In this document: in pieces, positions 49,265 through 57,493 of the stretch | Layout of the letters: every line of letters starts with the position of its first letter | Position numbering within the stretch: the stretch's first letter is position 1 | Assembly (NCBI GenBank): GCA_050953405.1 | Contig: JBMNMP010000001.1 | Span: 434,001-498,000 of the forward strand | Direction of reading: 5' to 3' | Length of the DNA stretch: 64,000 bases | Origin: RUG100 sp050953405 | GTDB taxonomy: Bacteria > Bacillota > Clostridia > Peptostreptococcales > Anaerovoracaceae | Translations under genes and position numbers: made by a program | The notes under the pieces: model-generated | The model's database searches: none | Told to the model about the DNA's origin: nothing | Seen by the model: the letters and a program-made list of their open reading frames with translations, nothing else

Positions 49265-51151
49265 CTAAGCATTGTTGAGTACGGCCTTGAACGGACATTT
49301 GGTAACGCATACGCCGCACTTTACGCACTTGTCCTGATCGATCCTGTAGCCTTCGTTCTTGTCGCCGCTGATGCATGCGCTGGGGCAGTTTCTCGCGCAG
49401 ATACCGCACTTCTTGCATGTATCCGGGTCGATGATGTAGCGTACCATCGACTTGCAGACGCCCGCGGGGCATTTTTTGTCCACCACGTGGGCGATGTATT
49501 CATCGCGGAAGTACTTCATCGTGGAGAGCACCGGATTCGGTGCTGTCTGGCCCAGTCCGCAGAGAGCGCTGGCCTTGATGTTTCTCGCCAGTACCTCCAG
49601 CTTGTCCAGATCCTCCAGAGTGCCCTTGCCCTCGGTGATCCTGGTTACTATTTCGAGCATCCTCTTGGTGCCGATGCGGCATGGAGGACATTTTCCGCAT
49701 GATTCATCGACCGTGAATTCGAGGAAGAATTTTGCAAGATCTACCATGCAGGTATCTTCGTCCATTACGATCAGTCCGCCGGAACCCATCATGGAGCCCA
49801 GTGCGATCAGCGATTCGTAGTCTATCGGGGTGTCCAGCTCGCTGGCCGGAATGCATCCGCCGGAAGGCCCGCCCGTCTGGGCAGCCTTGAATTCTTTGCC
49901 GTTTGGTATACCGCCGCCGATATCGTAGATGATCTCTCTCATGGTAGTGCCCATGGGGATCTCCACGAGGCCGGTATTGTTGATCTTGCCGCCTACAGCG
50001 AAGACCTTGGTACCCTTGGATTTTTCGGTACCGATCGAGGAAAACCACTCCGGCCCCCGCAGTATGATGACGGGGATATTGGCATAAGTTTCCACGTTGT
50101 TTAAGATCGTCGGCTGGTCGAAGAGACCCTTGACCGCCGGGAACGGAGGCCTTGGCTGCGGCTCGCCGCGCTTGCCCTCGACAGAGGTCATCAGTGCGGT
50201 TTCCTCGCCGCAGACGAATGCGCCCGCGCCGAGCCTTACATCGAGGTTGAAATCGAATCCGGTCCCCAGGATGTCCTTGCCGAGCAGCCCGTATTTTCTC
50301 GCCTGCTCGATGGCAATGGTCAGCCGCTTTACAGCAATAGGGTATTCGGCTCTTACGTATACATAGCCCTGGTTAGCTCCGATAGCATAAGCGGCAATGG
50401 CCATCGCTTCGATGACCGAATGAGGATCGCCTTCGAGTACGGAACGGTCCATGAACGCGCCGGGGTCGCCCTCGTCGGCGTTGCAGCAGACGTATTTCTG
50501 GTGTACCTGCTGTTTGGCGGCAAAGCTCCATTTTACGCCTGTGGGGAATCCGGCTCCGCCGCGTCCGCGCAGGCCGGAAGCCTTGATGGTGTCGATTACA
50601 TCCTCGGGTTCCATCTTTGTGAGCACGGTCTCCAGCGCTTTGTAGCCGTCACGTGCGATGTATTCATCTATGTTTTCCGGGTCGATGGCGCCGCAGTTTC
50701 TGAGGGCCACCCGCATTTGCTTTTTGAAGAAATCAGCATTCTCCAATGCATTTTCTATTTTTTCTCCGTCCTGCTCTCCGGCCAGCAGCCTGGTTACCGG
50801 CTTGCCGCCTTTGATGTGGCTTTCGAAGATCTCATCTACGTCTTCCGGCTTCACGGTGGTGTACATTACGTGTTCCGGGTACATCATCATGATGGGACCC
50901 TGCGCGCAGAGACCGAAGCAGCCGGTCTTGATTACCTTGATTTCATCACCGAGACCTTCCGCCTCGATGAGTTTTTCGAGATTGTCCTTGATGACCATGG
51001 AATCGGAAGATGTGCATCCGGTCCCTCCGCATACCATTACATGCATGCGGCCGCCTTCCGGGGTAGGTGTGGCGTTGCGGTCCTGCCGGATCATCATGTC
51101 TGCGAGGACTTTGTCGCGTATATCTTGTATATCTTCAATGGATTTGATCAT
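49265..51151 (-). CDS. hydB: NuoF-like hydrogenase subunit HydB
   Basis: A 628-residue flavin subunit with NADH and FMN sites. N-terminal thioredoxin-like [2Fe-2S] domain (VCGGTGCTSSDS and TGCFGLCAQGP), NuoF core (GRGGAGFPTGVKW, CNADEGDPGAFMDR, GAGAFVCGEETAL), the [4Fe-4S] motif CGKCPPCRIGTKRM, and a C-terminal pair of ferredoxin sites (CKKCGICARNCP, CVKCGVCVTKCP). It overlaps hydC by 4 bases (ATGA) and precedes hydA by 17. Transfers electrons between NADH, ferredoxin and HydA. Confidence 0.96.
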   Translation of the reverse strand: MIKSIEDIQDIRDKVLADMMIRQDRNATPTPEGGRMHVMVCGGTGCTSSDSMVIKDNLEKLIEAEGLGDEIKVIKTGCFGLCAQGPIMMMYPEHVMYTTVKPEDVDEIFESHIKGGKPVTRLLAGEQDGEKIENALENADFFKKQMRVALRNCGAIDPENIDEYIARDGYKALETVLTKMEPEDVIDTIKASGLRGRGGAGFPTGVKWSFAAKQQVHQKYVCCNADEGDPGAFMDRSVLEGDPHSVIEAMAIAAYAIGANQGYVYVRAEYPIAVKRLTIAIEQARKYGLLGKDILGTGFDFNLDVRLGAGAFVCGEETALMTSVEGKRGEPQPRPPFPAVKGLFDQPTILNNVETYANIPVIILRGPEWFSSIGTEKSKGTKVFAVGGKINNTGLVEIPMGTTMREIIYDIGGGIPNGKEFKAAQTGGPSGGCIPASELDTPIDYESLIALGSMMGSGGLIVMDEDTCMVDLAKFFLEFTVDESCGKCPPCRIGTKRMLEIVTRITEGKGTLEDLDKLEVLARNIKASALCGLGQTAPNPVLSTMKYFRDEYIAHVVDKKCPAGVCKSMVRYIIDPDTCKKCGICARNCPSACISGDKNEGYRIDQDKCVKCGVCVTKCPFKAVLNNA

Positions 51152-51663
51152 TTTGCGCTCACTCCTTTCCCAACGTTGTCATATTCGTTCAGAATGCCTT
51201 CTACCTCATCAGGTGTGCATTTGCCGTATACCTTGTCGTTGATGGTAACTACAGGTGCCAGACCGCAGGCGCCTATGCAGCGGCAGGCGTCAAGGGAAAA
51301 CTTTCCGTCTTCTGTGCATTCGCCAACGTCAATCGACAGCTGGGTCCTGAATTTGTCGAGGATCTCACCAGAGCCCTTGACATAGCAGGCTGTACCCATG
51401 CATACGTTGATGCGGTATTTTCCTTTGGGATATATCGAGAATTGAGTGTAAAAGCTGACTACGCCATACACTTCGGCCAATGGAATGTTCAGCTGGTTTG
51501 AAATCTCCAGCTGTACTTCAATGGGAAGATAGCCGTATACTTCCTGTGCCTCGTGGAGGACCGGAATCAGCGCACCCTTGGTGTCCTTGTACTTGGCTAT
51601 GATCTGGTTCAGCTTTTCGGCTTTAGCCTTAGCGTCGGGACATTCAGCGCAGTTCTGTGCCAT
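51148..51663 (-). CDS. hydC: NuoE-like hydrogenase subunit HydC
   Basis: A 171-residue thioredoxin-fold [2Fe-2S] protein. Ligands: CMGTAC and, further on, CRCIGAC; the helical N-terminal part (VLHEAQEVYGYLPIEVQLEI) is that of NuoE. I chose the ATG at 51663, which follows AAAGGAG; the frame is open much further upstream but crosses the promoter region. First gene of the hydCBA operon. Confidence 0.95.
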   Translation of the reverse strand: MAQNCAECPDAKAKAEKLNQIIAKYKDTKGALIPVLHEAQEVYGYLPIEVQLEISNQLNIPLAEVYGVVSFYTQFSIYPKGKYRINVCMGTACYVKGSGEILDKFRTQLSIDVGECTEDGKFSLDACRCIGACGLAPVVTINDKVYGKCTPDEVEGILNEYDNVGKGVSAK

Positions 51664-51701
51664 TTGAGACGCTCCTTTCAATGAAAAACAGATAACACTT
51701 A

Positions 51702-51719
51702 TTGACACAAAATTAACAA
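51702..51719. promoter_or_regulatory. Rex-like site over the hydrogenase promoter
   Basis: TTGACACAAAATTAACAA. The right half TTAACAA is identical to the clostridial Rex half site, the left half matches 4 of 7. It overlaps the -10 region, so binding would block transcription when NADH is low. Rex control of hydrogenase genes is known in clostridia; this site is a prediction. Confidence 0.45.
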
Positions 51720-51738
51720 AATTTCTGAAAACTGTCAA
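51710..51738 (-). promoter_or_regulatory. predicted promoter of hydCBA
   Basis: Minus strand TTGACA (51738-51733), 17-base spacer, weak -10 TAATTT (51715-51710). The -35 box is perfect. Confidence 0.5.
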
Positions 51739-51990
51739 CAAGATAGAAAGAAAACGATAAAAAGACAGCAATTTAGTAACTGATGCGAGCTCCAAAATGC
51801 CGATATGACGGTAAAAAATACTATTTTGGGGAACGAGTTGATTAATTTGCTGCCTAAAAAATGACAAAAACGTTGAAAAACCGAAAGAGCACAAACTAAA
51901 ACGTTCAAAATTGCGGTAAGCCGGTATACAGCAAATTGGTGAAATAGAAGATTTTTCTGTGGTCCTGAACGGGAAAAACAGCTGCCGGGA

Positions 51991-51999
51991 TGGTATAAT
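51991..51999 (+). promoter_or_regulatory. extended -10 promoter of the S4-domain gene
   Basis: TGGTATAAT, 26 bases before the start codon. Confidence 0.55.
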
Positions 52000-52024
52000 C
52001 GACAGATAAGACACGGGAGGAATT

Positions 52025-52771
52025 ATGAAGCAGGATGATTTGATAATATCAAGGGCGCAGGATCTGCTGCGCATGTGTGACCAGCAGTACAGCACTACAA
52101 ACAGTGGCATTCTCGACATGCATCAACAGGCGATAGTCCAGAGGAACATACGCCGCCCCGCGGGTACAGAGTGCCTTTTTTACGGAGGCTATGAAGATGC
52201 GGAGAGGCGCATCTTTGTATGCCTGCCGGACTATGCGGAACTGAACGGCGATGATATCCTGGCCGTGCTGCGGGCGGATACGTCGGGCCATGCGGGGCTG
52301 ACACACCGTGATTATCTGGGCGCGCTGACCGGACTCGGTATCCGGAGAGATCTGGCAGGCGACATACTCGTGCGCAGAGATGGCGCAGACATCATCATCT
52401 TGAAGGAAATCGCAGACTTTCTGCTGCTAAATTATACTCAGGCCGGCAGGGCGGCCCTGAAAACACAGATCCTGCCGCTGTCGCAGCTGATCGTTCCCGA
52501 GGCTTCGGTCAAGGTGATCAGGGATACCGTGGCCAGCATGAGGCTGGACAACATAGTCAGCGCAGGATTCGGCATGTCGCGCAGCAAAGCGGCAGAGGCT
52601 GTTCAGCGCGGTCTCGTCTTTGTCAACAGCGTGGAAATGGACAAACCGGACTGGCGCATAGAAGAAAAGGACAAAGTGGTCCTCCGCGGCAAAGGCAAGA
52701 TCGTGATCGATGAGATCGGCGGCAGATCAAAGAAAGGACGCGAATATGTCACCATCAAAAGATACATATAA
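52025..52771 (+). CDS. YlmH-type S4 RNA-binding protein
   Basis: A 248-residue protein like YlmH of Gram-positive bacteria, recently linked to ribosome rescue and usually encoded in the division gene cluster. The C-terminal S4 domain is clear: MRLDNIVSAGFGMSRSKAAEAVQRGLVFVNS (core GMSRSKAAEAVQRGLVFVNS), then KVVLRGKGKIVI. The first 170 residues match the YlmH N-terminal region (GYEDAERRIFVCLPDY; LTHRDYLGALTGLGI). Here it stands alone, not beside ftsZ or divIVA. CGGGAGG precedes the ATG. Confidence 0.9.
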   Translation: MKQDDLIISRAQDLLRMCDQQYSTTNSGILDMHQQAIVQRNIRRPAGTECLFYGGYEDAERRIFVCLPDYAELNGDDILAVLRADTSGHAGLTHRDYLGALTGLGIRRDLAGDILVRRDGADIIILKEIADFLLLNYTQAGRAALKTQILPLSQLIVPEASVKVIRDTVASMRLDNIVSAGFGMSRSKAAEAVQRGLVFVNSVEMDKPDWRIEEKDKVVLRGKGKIVIDEIGGRSKKGREYVTIKRYI

Positions 52772-52789
52772 GGGTGACCGTCTGACCTG

Positions 52790-53266
52790 TTAAAATGCGG
52801 ATTTGACACCGTAGGAAATAACTATCATTATAATGCCCGCGGTGGCTACGCCTGCGAGGATCACGGGGAAGGCCTTGCGGAGCCTGATGTCGAGGACCGA
52901 AGCTACGAGCGAACCGGTCCAGGCGCCGGTCCCCGGCAGGGGTATGGCGACCAGTATGAACAGTCCGAGACTGCGGTACTTTTCGACTTTTTTCCCGTTG
53001 AGATGCGCCTTTCTGATCAGTTTTTCCACTATGGGAGCGGTGCGCGGGTTCTTCTGCAGCCAGGCAAAGATGTGGCGCAGAAACAGGATTATAAAAGGAA
53101 CGGGTACCATGTTGCCGGCAACGCCCAGAACGAATACCAGCCACAGCGGCAGCCCCTGGGCGACCCCGTAGGGAATGGCACCCCGGAGTTCGACTACGGG
53201 CGCCATAGAAATCAGAAAAACAGAGATAGCTTTCCCCAATGTTGTTGATGTTATCCAAGAAATCAT
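52790..53266 (-). CDS. small multidrug export family protein (COG2426)
   Basis: A 158-residue membrane protein with about four hydrophobic segments. SMAPVVELRGAIPYG and the Pro/Gly-rich IPLPGTGAWTGSLVA are the two family signatures (re-entrant helices as in DedA-like proteins). The name 'small multidrug export protein' comes from databases; transport has little proof. I chose the ATG at 53266 with GGGG upstream; a TTG twelve bases earlier is possible. Confidence 0.85.
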   Translation of the reverse strand: MISWITSTTLGKAISVFLISMAPVVELRGAIPYGVAQGLPLWLVFVLGVAGNMVPVPFIILFLRHIFAWLQKNPRTAPIVEKLIRKAHLNGKKVEKYRSLGLFILVAIPLPGTGAWTGSLVASVLDIRLRKAFPVILAGVATAGIIMIVISYGVKSAF

Positions 53267-53278
53267 AATTAACCCCAA

Positions 53279-53604
53279 TCGTATTTCCAGTATTTGCTTA
53301 TTATTGTATATCGGACGCTAAAAAAAGTCTATATAATCTCAAATATGAGAATTAAAATTGCGAAAAAGTATTAGAAATAAGAGAATTGTCTGCAAATTTT
53401 GAATACCTCTTTGTGCATAAAAAGAATTGAGAAAAAATTTGAAATTGTTCCTCCCATTGAAATTTCCGAAAGGTAAGCGCCAACAAACTAATATTTGAAA
53501 GATATTTCACAAGCTTTGGCACAGGGGTTGCATTATATATGGGCACAACGTTATATCATAGGCCGCCGTTTATCGGGCGGCACATAGATTAGGAGGTCAA
53601 ATAA
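53279..53604. promoter_or_regulatory. AT-rich control region of the putrescine aminotransferase gene
   Basis: 326 bases without a gene. It contains the sigma-54 promoter, a leader hairpin GCCGCC/GGCGGC (53562-53567 with 53576-53581) before the ribosome-binding site, and AT-rich sequence upstream where an enhancer-binding activator would be expected to bind. I cannot pick out its site with confidence. Confidence 0.55.
53517..53532 (+). promoter_or_regulatory. sigma-54 (-24/-12) promoter
   Basis: TGGCACAGGGGTTGCA: TGGCAC, five bases, TTGCA. The GG and GC doublets are exactly 12 bases apart, matching the sigma-54 consensus at every key position. Predicted start near 53543, 62 bases before the ATG. 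Confidence 0.88.
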
Positions 53605-54966
53605 ATGACTGCAAGAAACGAACAAAAAGCATTGGAATTGGCTACGAGAGTTGTTGATTACATTGAGAAGCCGGAGCTGACAGAAGCTGACAAAAAGGCT
53701 ATCCATGATGAGTCCATTGCAAACTTCAACGAGAACGTAAACCCGGGCTGGCTGGTATACAGAAAGTCTGTATCCACAGACTCCGCGTTCATCGAGTGGA
53801 CTGACAATGCTGAGTGCTTTGAGGATCTGAACGGTGTTAAGTTCATCGACTGCCTCGGTGGATTCGGAATCTACACTTGCGGACACAGAAACCCTGAAAT
53901 TCTGAAGACAGTTAAGTGCCAATTAGACAGATATGCACTGCATTCACAGGAACTGGTTGACCCGCTCAGAGGTTACCTGGCTAGCGCACTGGCTCAGATC
54001 ACACCGGGAGATCTGCAGTACTGCTTCTTCACAAACGGTGGTGCTGAGGCTGTAGAAATGGCTCTGAAGCTGGCTAGACTGGCAACAGGCGGCAGATGGT
54101 ACATCTCAACTGTTGGAGCATTCCACGGAAAATCAATGGGAGCTATCTCCATGGGCGGCAAAGGCGCTTACAGAGAAGACTACATTCCGATGGTACAGCA
54201 GGTACAGCACGTTGAATATGGTAATGCTGACGCTATGGAAGCTGCAATCAAGAACCTGCAGACAGTAGGCGAAAAGGTTGCCGGAGTTATCATCGAGCCG
54301 ATCCAGGGCGAAGCTGGAGTACAGATTCCGCCAGAAGGTTACCTCAAGGCTGTTAGAGACATCTGCGACAAGTATGGTGTTGCCATGATCTGCGACGAGA
54401 TCCAGACTGGTATGGGACGTACCGGTACGATGTGGAGAGTTGACCACGAGGGAGTAACTCCTGATATCATGACTTATGGTAAGGCATTCGGCGGCGGCAT
54501 CATGCCGATCACTGGTATCATTGCTAGACCTAAGATGTATGGACAGAAGATGTTCGATAACCCGTGGATCCTGGGATCCCCGACATTCGGCGGAAACCCG
54601 CTCGCTTGCTCGGCTGCACTGTCGACAATCAAGTACATGCTGAAGCATGACATTCCTGGCCAGTGCGCTAAGAATGGTAAGATCTACATGGATGGACTGA
54701 AGAAGCTGCAGAACAAGTACCCGACAATCCTGAAGGAAGTCAGAGGTGCTGGACTGCTGATCTGCATGGAATTCCCAGAAGCAGAAGTTGGCTACGCTGT
54801 AACTAAGGGTCTGTTCTCAAGACAGGTCATGACAGCTGGTACTCTGGTTAACGCTAAGACAGTTCGTATCGAACCGCCTGCAATCCAGACAGAAGAGACA
54901 ATCAACACAGTACTCACCAAGCTGGACGAAGCACTTGCTGACGTTAAGAAGGAATTCAATCTGTAA
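53605..54966 (+). CDS. patA: putrescine aminotransferase-like class III aminotransferase
   Basis: A 453-residue PLP enzyme. It follows Escherichia coli PatA (YgjG) closely by eye: VNPGWLVYRKSV, FIDCLGGFGIYTCGHRNP, LHSQELVDPLR, CDEIQTGMGRTG, PLP lysine 293 in YGKAFGGG, FGGNPLACSAAL, and AGTLVNAKTVRIEPP. PatA moves the amino group of putrescine or cadaverine to 2-oxoglutarate. Its E. coli counterpart is also sigma-54 dependent, which agrees with the promoter here. A use in diamine fermentation fits the decarboxylase at the left edge of the window. Codon bias suggests strong expression. AGGAGG precedes the ATG. Confidence 0.9.
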   Translation: MTARNEQKALELATRVVDYIEKPELTEADKKAIHDESIANFNENVNPGWLVYRKSVSTDSAFIEWTDNAECFEDLNGVKFIDCLGGFGIYTCGHRNPEILKTVKCQLDRYALHSQELVDPLRGYLASALAQITPGDLQYCFFTNGGAEAVEMALKLARLATGGRWYISTVGAFHGKSMGAISMGGKGAYREDYIPMVQQVQHVEYGNADAMEAAIKNLQTVGEKVAGVIIEPIQGEAGVQIPPEGYLKAVRDICDKYGVAMICDEIQTGMGRTGTMWRVDHEGVTPDIMTYGKAFGGGIMPITGIIARPKMYGQKMFDNPWILGSPTFGGNPLACSAALSTIKYMLKHDIPGQCAKNGKIYMDGLKKLQNKYPTILKEVRGAGLLICMEFPEAEVGYAVTKGLFSRQVMTAGTLVNAKTVRIEPPAIQTEETINTVLTKLDEALADVKKEFNL

Positions 54967-55001
54967 TTTCAAAAAATAACCATATGTAATATAAGGTTGT
55001 A

Positions 55002-55037
55002 CCGGGAGGCGGGCCATTGTGCCTGCCTCTCGGTTTT
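55002..55037 (+). terminator. terminator of the aminotransferase gene
   Basis: 12-bp stem CCGGGAGGCGGG / CCTGCCTCTCGG with two G-T pairs, 8-base loop, then TTTT. Confidence 0.8.
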
Positions 55038-55053
55038 CTATGTGTACGCCTTG

Positions 55054-55062
55054 TGGTATAAT
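55054..55062 (+). promoter_or_regulatory. extended -10 promoter of mtnA
   Basis: TGGTATAAT, 17 bases before the mtnA start codon; the predicted leader is only about ten bases and is filled by GGAGGAAA. Confidence 0.5.
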
Positions 55063-55079
55063 GTTCGCGGAGGAAAAAT

Positions 55080-56129
55080 ATGTTAGAAATATCACCGCTG
55101 AAATATGAAGACGGCAGGTTCATGATCCTCGATCAGACGCAGCTGCCGCTCAAAGAAGAATGGCTGGAAATAGAGACCGCGGAGGACCTCTGGGAAGCTA
55201 TCAACCAGTTGAAAGTGAGGGGTGCACCTGCTATCGGTGTGGCCGCGGCTTTCGGTATGAGTGTCATCGCCGATGGGATCGAAGAGCAGAACTACGATGA
55301 TTTTGTCCGGGCTTATTGTGATGTCTCCGACTATATCGCGACTTCACGGCCGACGGCGGTCAACCTCTTCTGGGCGCTGGACCGCATGAAGGCGAAAGTG
55401 CAGCAGATGAAGGGTGCCCGTCCCCTGGAGATAAAGGAGGCGCTGCAGAAGGAAGCGCAGGACATTTACGATGAAGATGTCGCATCCTGCCGCATGATGG
55501 GAGAGTACGGCCTGCAGCTGCTGATGCCGGATGCCGGGATACTGACTCACTGCAATGCCGGGGCGCTGGCAACAGCCAAGTATGGTACCTGTCTCGCGCC
55601 GGTGCATCTCGGTCAGGAGAGAGGCTATGATTTCAAGGTGTTCGCCGATGAGACGAGGCCGCTGCTGCAGGGTGCGCGCCTGACAGCCTGGGAGCTGATG
55701 AAGGCCGGCGTTGATGTGACCCTGATCTGTGACAACATGGCGGCTTCTGTCATGAAGAAGGGCTGGGTCGATGCGGTAGTCGTCGGCTGCGACCGCATGG
55801 CGGCGAACGGCGACGGTGCCAACAAGATCGGGACCAGTCAGGTCGCCATCATGGCCAAAGAGTACGGCATCCCCTTCTATATGTTCGTGCCCAGCTCGAC
55901 CATCGATATGAACACGCCCACGGGAGATGACATAGTAATAGAAGAAAGAGAAGGAAAAGAGATTTATCAGATGTGGTACCGGCACGACATGGCACCGGAG
56001 GGCGTAGGTACTTTCAACCCGTCGTTCGATGTTACCGATGCCGGATACATCACGGCCGTGGTCACTGAGAAGGGGATCGTGAGACCGCCGTACAGGGAAA
56101 ATCTAAAGAAGCTATGGGATACAAAGTAA
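55080..56129 (+). CDS. mtnA: S-methyl-5-thioribose-1-phosphate isomerase
   Basis: A 349-residue isomerase of the methionine salvage pathway (methylthioribose 1-phosphate to methylthioribulose 1-phosphate). Catalytic Cys in LTHCNAGAL and Asp in VVGCDRMAANGD are present, as are VRGAPAIG and the end block PSFDVTDAGYITAVVTEKG (core FDVTDAGYITAVVTE). No other salvage gene is nearby; related aldose-phosphate isomerases exist, but the match to MtnA is full length. It overlaps scpA by 16 bases. Confidence 0.93.
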   Translation: MLEISPLKYEDGRFMILDQTQLPLKEEWLEIETAEDLWEAINQLKVRGAPAIGVAAAFGMSVIADGIEEQNYDDFVRAYCDVSDYIATSRPTAVNLFWALDRMKAKVQQMKGARPLEIKEALQKEAQDIYDEDVASCRMMGEYGLQLLMPDAGILTHCNAGALATAKYGTCLAPVHLGQERGYDFKVFADETRPLLQGARLTAWELMKAGVDVTLICDNMAASVMKKGWVDAVVVGCDRMAANGDGANKIGTSQVAIMAKEYGIPFYMFVPSSTIDMNTPTGDDIVIEEREGKEIYQMWYRHDMAPEGVGTFNPSFDVTDAGYITAVVTEKGIVRPPYRENLKKLWDTK

Positions 56130-56899
56130 AAGTGAATGTATTCGAAGGCCCCTTCGATCTTCTGGTTTACCTGATCGAAAGCGCCCGCATGAATATCTAT
56201 GACATACAGGTCTCCGAGATCACATCGCAGTACCTGCAGTATCTGGATGAAATGCAGCAGATGGATGTTGGCGTTTCTTCCGATTTTATGGTGCTCGCAG
56301 CGGAGCTCATAGACCTGAAGTCGAAGATGCTGCTGCCCCGAGTGAGACATGAGGGTGAAGATGAAGTCATCGAGGACCCGCGTGCAGGCCTGGTAAGCCG
56401 GATCCTGGAGTACAAAAAATTCAAGAGCATCTCCGAAATGCTGGCAGAGCGCGAAGAGGAAAATCAGCGCATATATGAAAAGCCGCAGGAGGATATCTCA
56501 CGCTTTACCGAGGAACCTGATGAATATCTGGTGATGGACATCGACCAGTTCGTCAAGGCTTTCGATGCCTTCCTGATGCGAAAGAAAAAGGTCGATGAGA
56601 TCAGGCAGAGGTACGAGCGCGTGGAACAGCAGAAGATAACCGCGAGCCGCAGGCGCGACTTTATCAGCAGCCTGTTCAGGGCTGACCGCAGCCGGGTGCT
56701 GCCCTTCAGTGAACTCGTTGAGGACAAAGATGACAAGTACGATGTGGCGCTCTCGTTCTCTTCACTGCTGGAGATGGTGAAGGAGCGCAGGCTGGAAGCC
56801 GATCAGAAGAGGCTGTTCGGGCGCATAGATGTCAGGGCCACGGAGCACCTCGACGACGATGAAGCAAACAACGGGGAGGAAGAACATAATGACCAGTAG
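56114..56899 (+). CDS. scpA: segregation and condensation protein ScpA
   Basis: A 261-residue kleisin that bridges SMC heads. N-terminal FEGPFDLLVYLIESARMNIYDI and YLQYLDEMQQMDVGVSSDFMVLAAELI (core VGVSSDFMVLAAEL) are typical; the C-terminal winged helix includes VVALSFSSLLEMVKER. Starts within the mtnA 3' end and overlaps scpB by 11 bases. Confidence 0.94.
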   Translation: MGYKVKVNVFEGPFDLLVYLIESARMNIYDIQVSEITSQYLQYLDEMQQMDVGVSSDFMVLAAELIDLKSKMLLPRVRHEGEDEVIEDPRAGLVSRILEYKKFKSISEMLAEREEENQRIYEKPQEDISRFTEEPDEYLVMDIDQFVKAFDAFLMRKKKVDEIRQRYERVEQQKITASRRRDFISSLFRADRSRVLPFSELVEDKDDKYDVALSFSSLLEMVKERRLEADQKRLFGRIDVRATEHLDDDEANNGEEEHNDQ

Positions 56900-57488
56900 G
56901 AGATCCATAAAGTCCGCATTTGAATCCATGATGTTCATCTGGGGGGAACCGCTGCAGGCGAAGACGGCGGCCGAGATATTCAACATCTCGGAGAAGGAAG
57001 CCTGTGAATGTTTTGAAGAGCTACAGCAGGAGCTCGAGGAACAGCGGCGCGGCCTCAGGGTGAGGAAGGTCAACAATGGATATCAGTTCGTCACCGCGGA
57101 GGAAAACTCCGAATACATCGAGCGCCTGTGCACGCCGGTGAAGAAAAAGCGGCTGAGCCAGGCGGCGCTGGAAGTGCTGGCCATCGTAGCTTACAAGCAG
57201 CCGGTTACCCGCGGCCAGATCGATGAGGTGCGCGGCATCAAGAGCGACCGCGTGCTCGAGGGACTGATCAAAAAGGAACTCGTGGAAGAGAAGGGAAAGT
57301 CCACCGCCATAGGCAGGCCCGTACTCTACGGGACGACGGATGCCTTTCTCAAAAATTTCGGCCTGGAGACGCTGAAAGAACTGCCGGATATCGAAGATAT
57401 CGGGGCCGCGATCGAGGCGCCCGATGGTTACGAGGACGCCGTTATCATGAATCAGATCTCCATGGAGGATATGTCCGGGAACAAATAA
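56889..57488 (+). CDS. scpB: segregation and condensation protein ScpB
   Basis: A 199-residue partner of ScpA in the SMC condensin complex. Two winged helices: KSAFESMMFIWGEPLQAK and the highly conserved LSQAALEVLAIVAYKQPVTRGQIDEVRG (core EVLAIVAYKQPVTRGQI), then LYGTTDAFLKNFGLETLKELP. ATG at 56889 follows GGGGAGGAAG. The gene ends 5 bases before the convergent exporter gene. Confidence 0.95.
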   Translation: MTSRRSIKSAFESMMFIWGEPLQAKTAAEIFNISEKEACECFEELQQELEEQRRGLRVRKVNNGYQFVTAEENSEYIERLCTPVKKKRLSQAALEVLAIVAYKQPVTRGQIDEVRGIKSDRVLEGLIKKELVEEKGKSTAIGRPVLYGTTDAFLKNFGLETLKELPDIEDIGAAIEAPDGYEDAVIMNQISMEDMSGNK

Positions 57489-57493
57489 GCCGC

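Larger units (their letters stand above)
51664..52024. promoter_or_regulatory. divergent region between hydCBA and the S4-domain gene
   Basis: 361 AT-rich bases with the leftward hydrogenase promoter and Rex-like site near the left end and the rightward extended -10 promoter near the right end. The 200 bases between hold no reading frame or hairpin that I can support. Confidence 0.55.
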
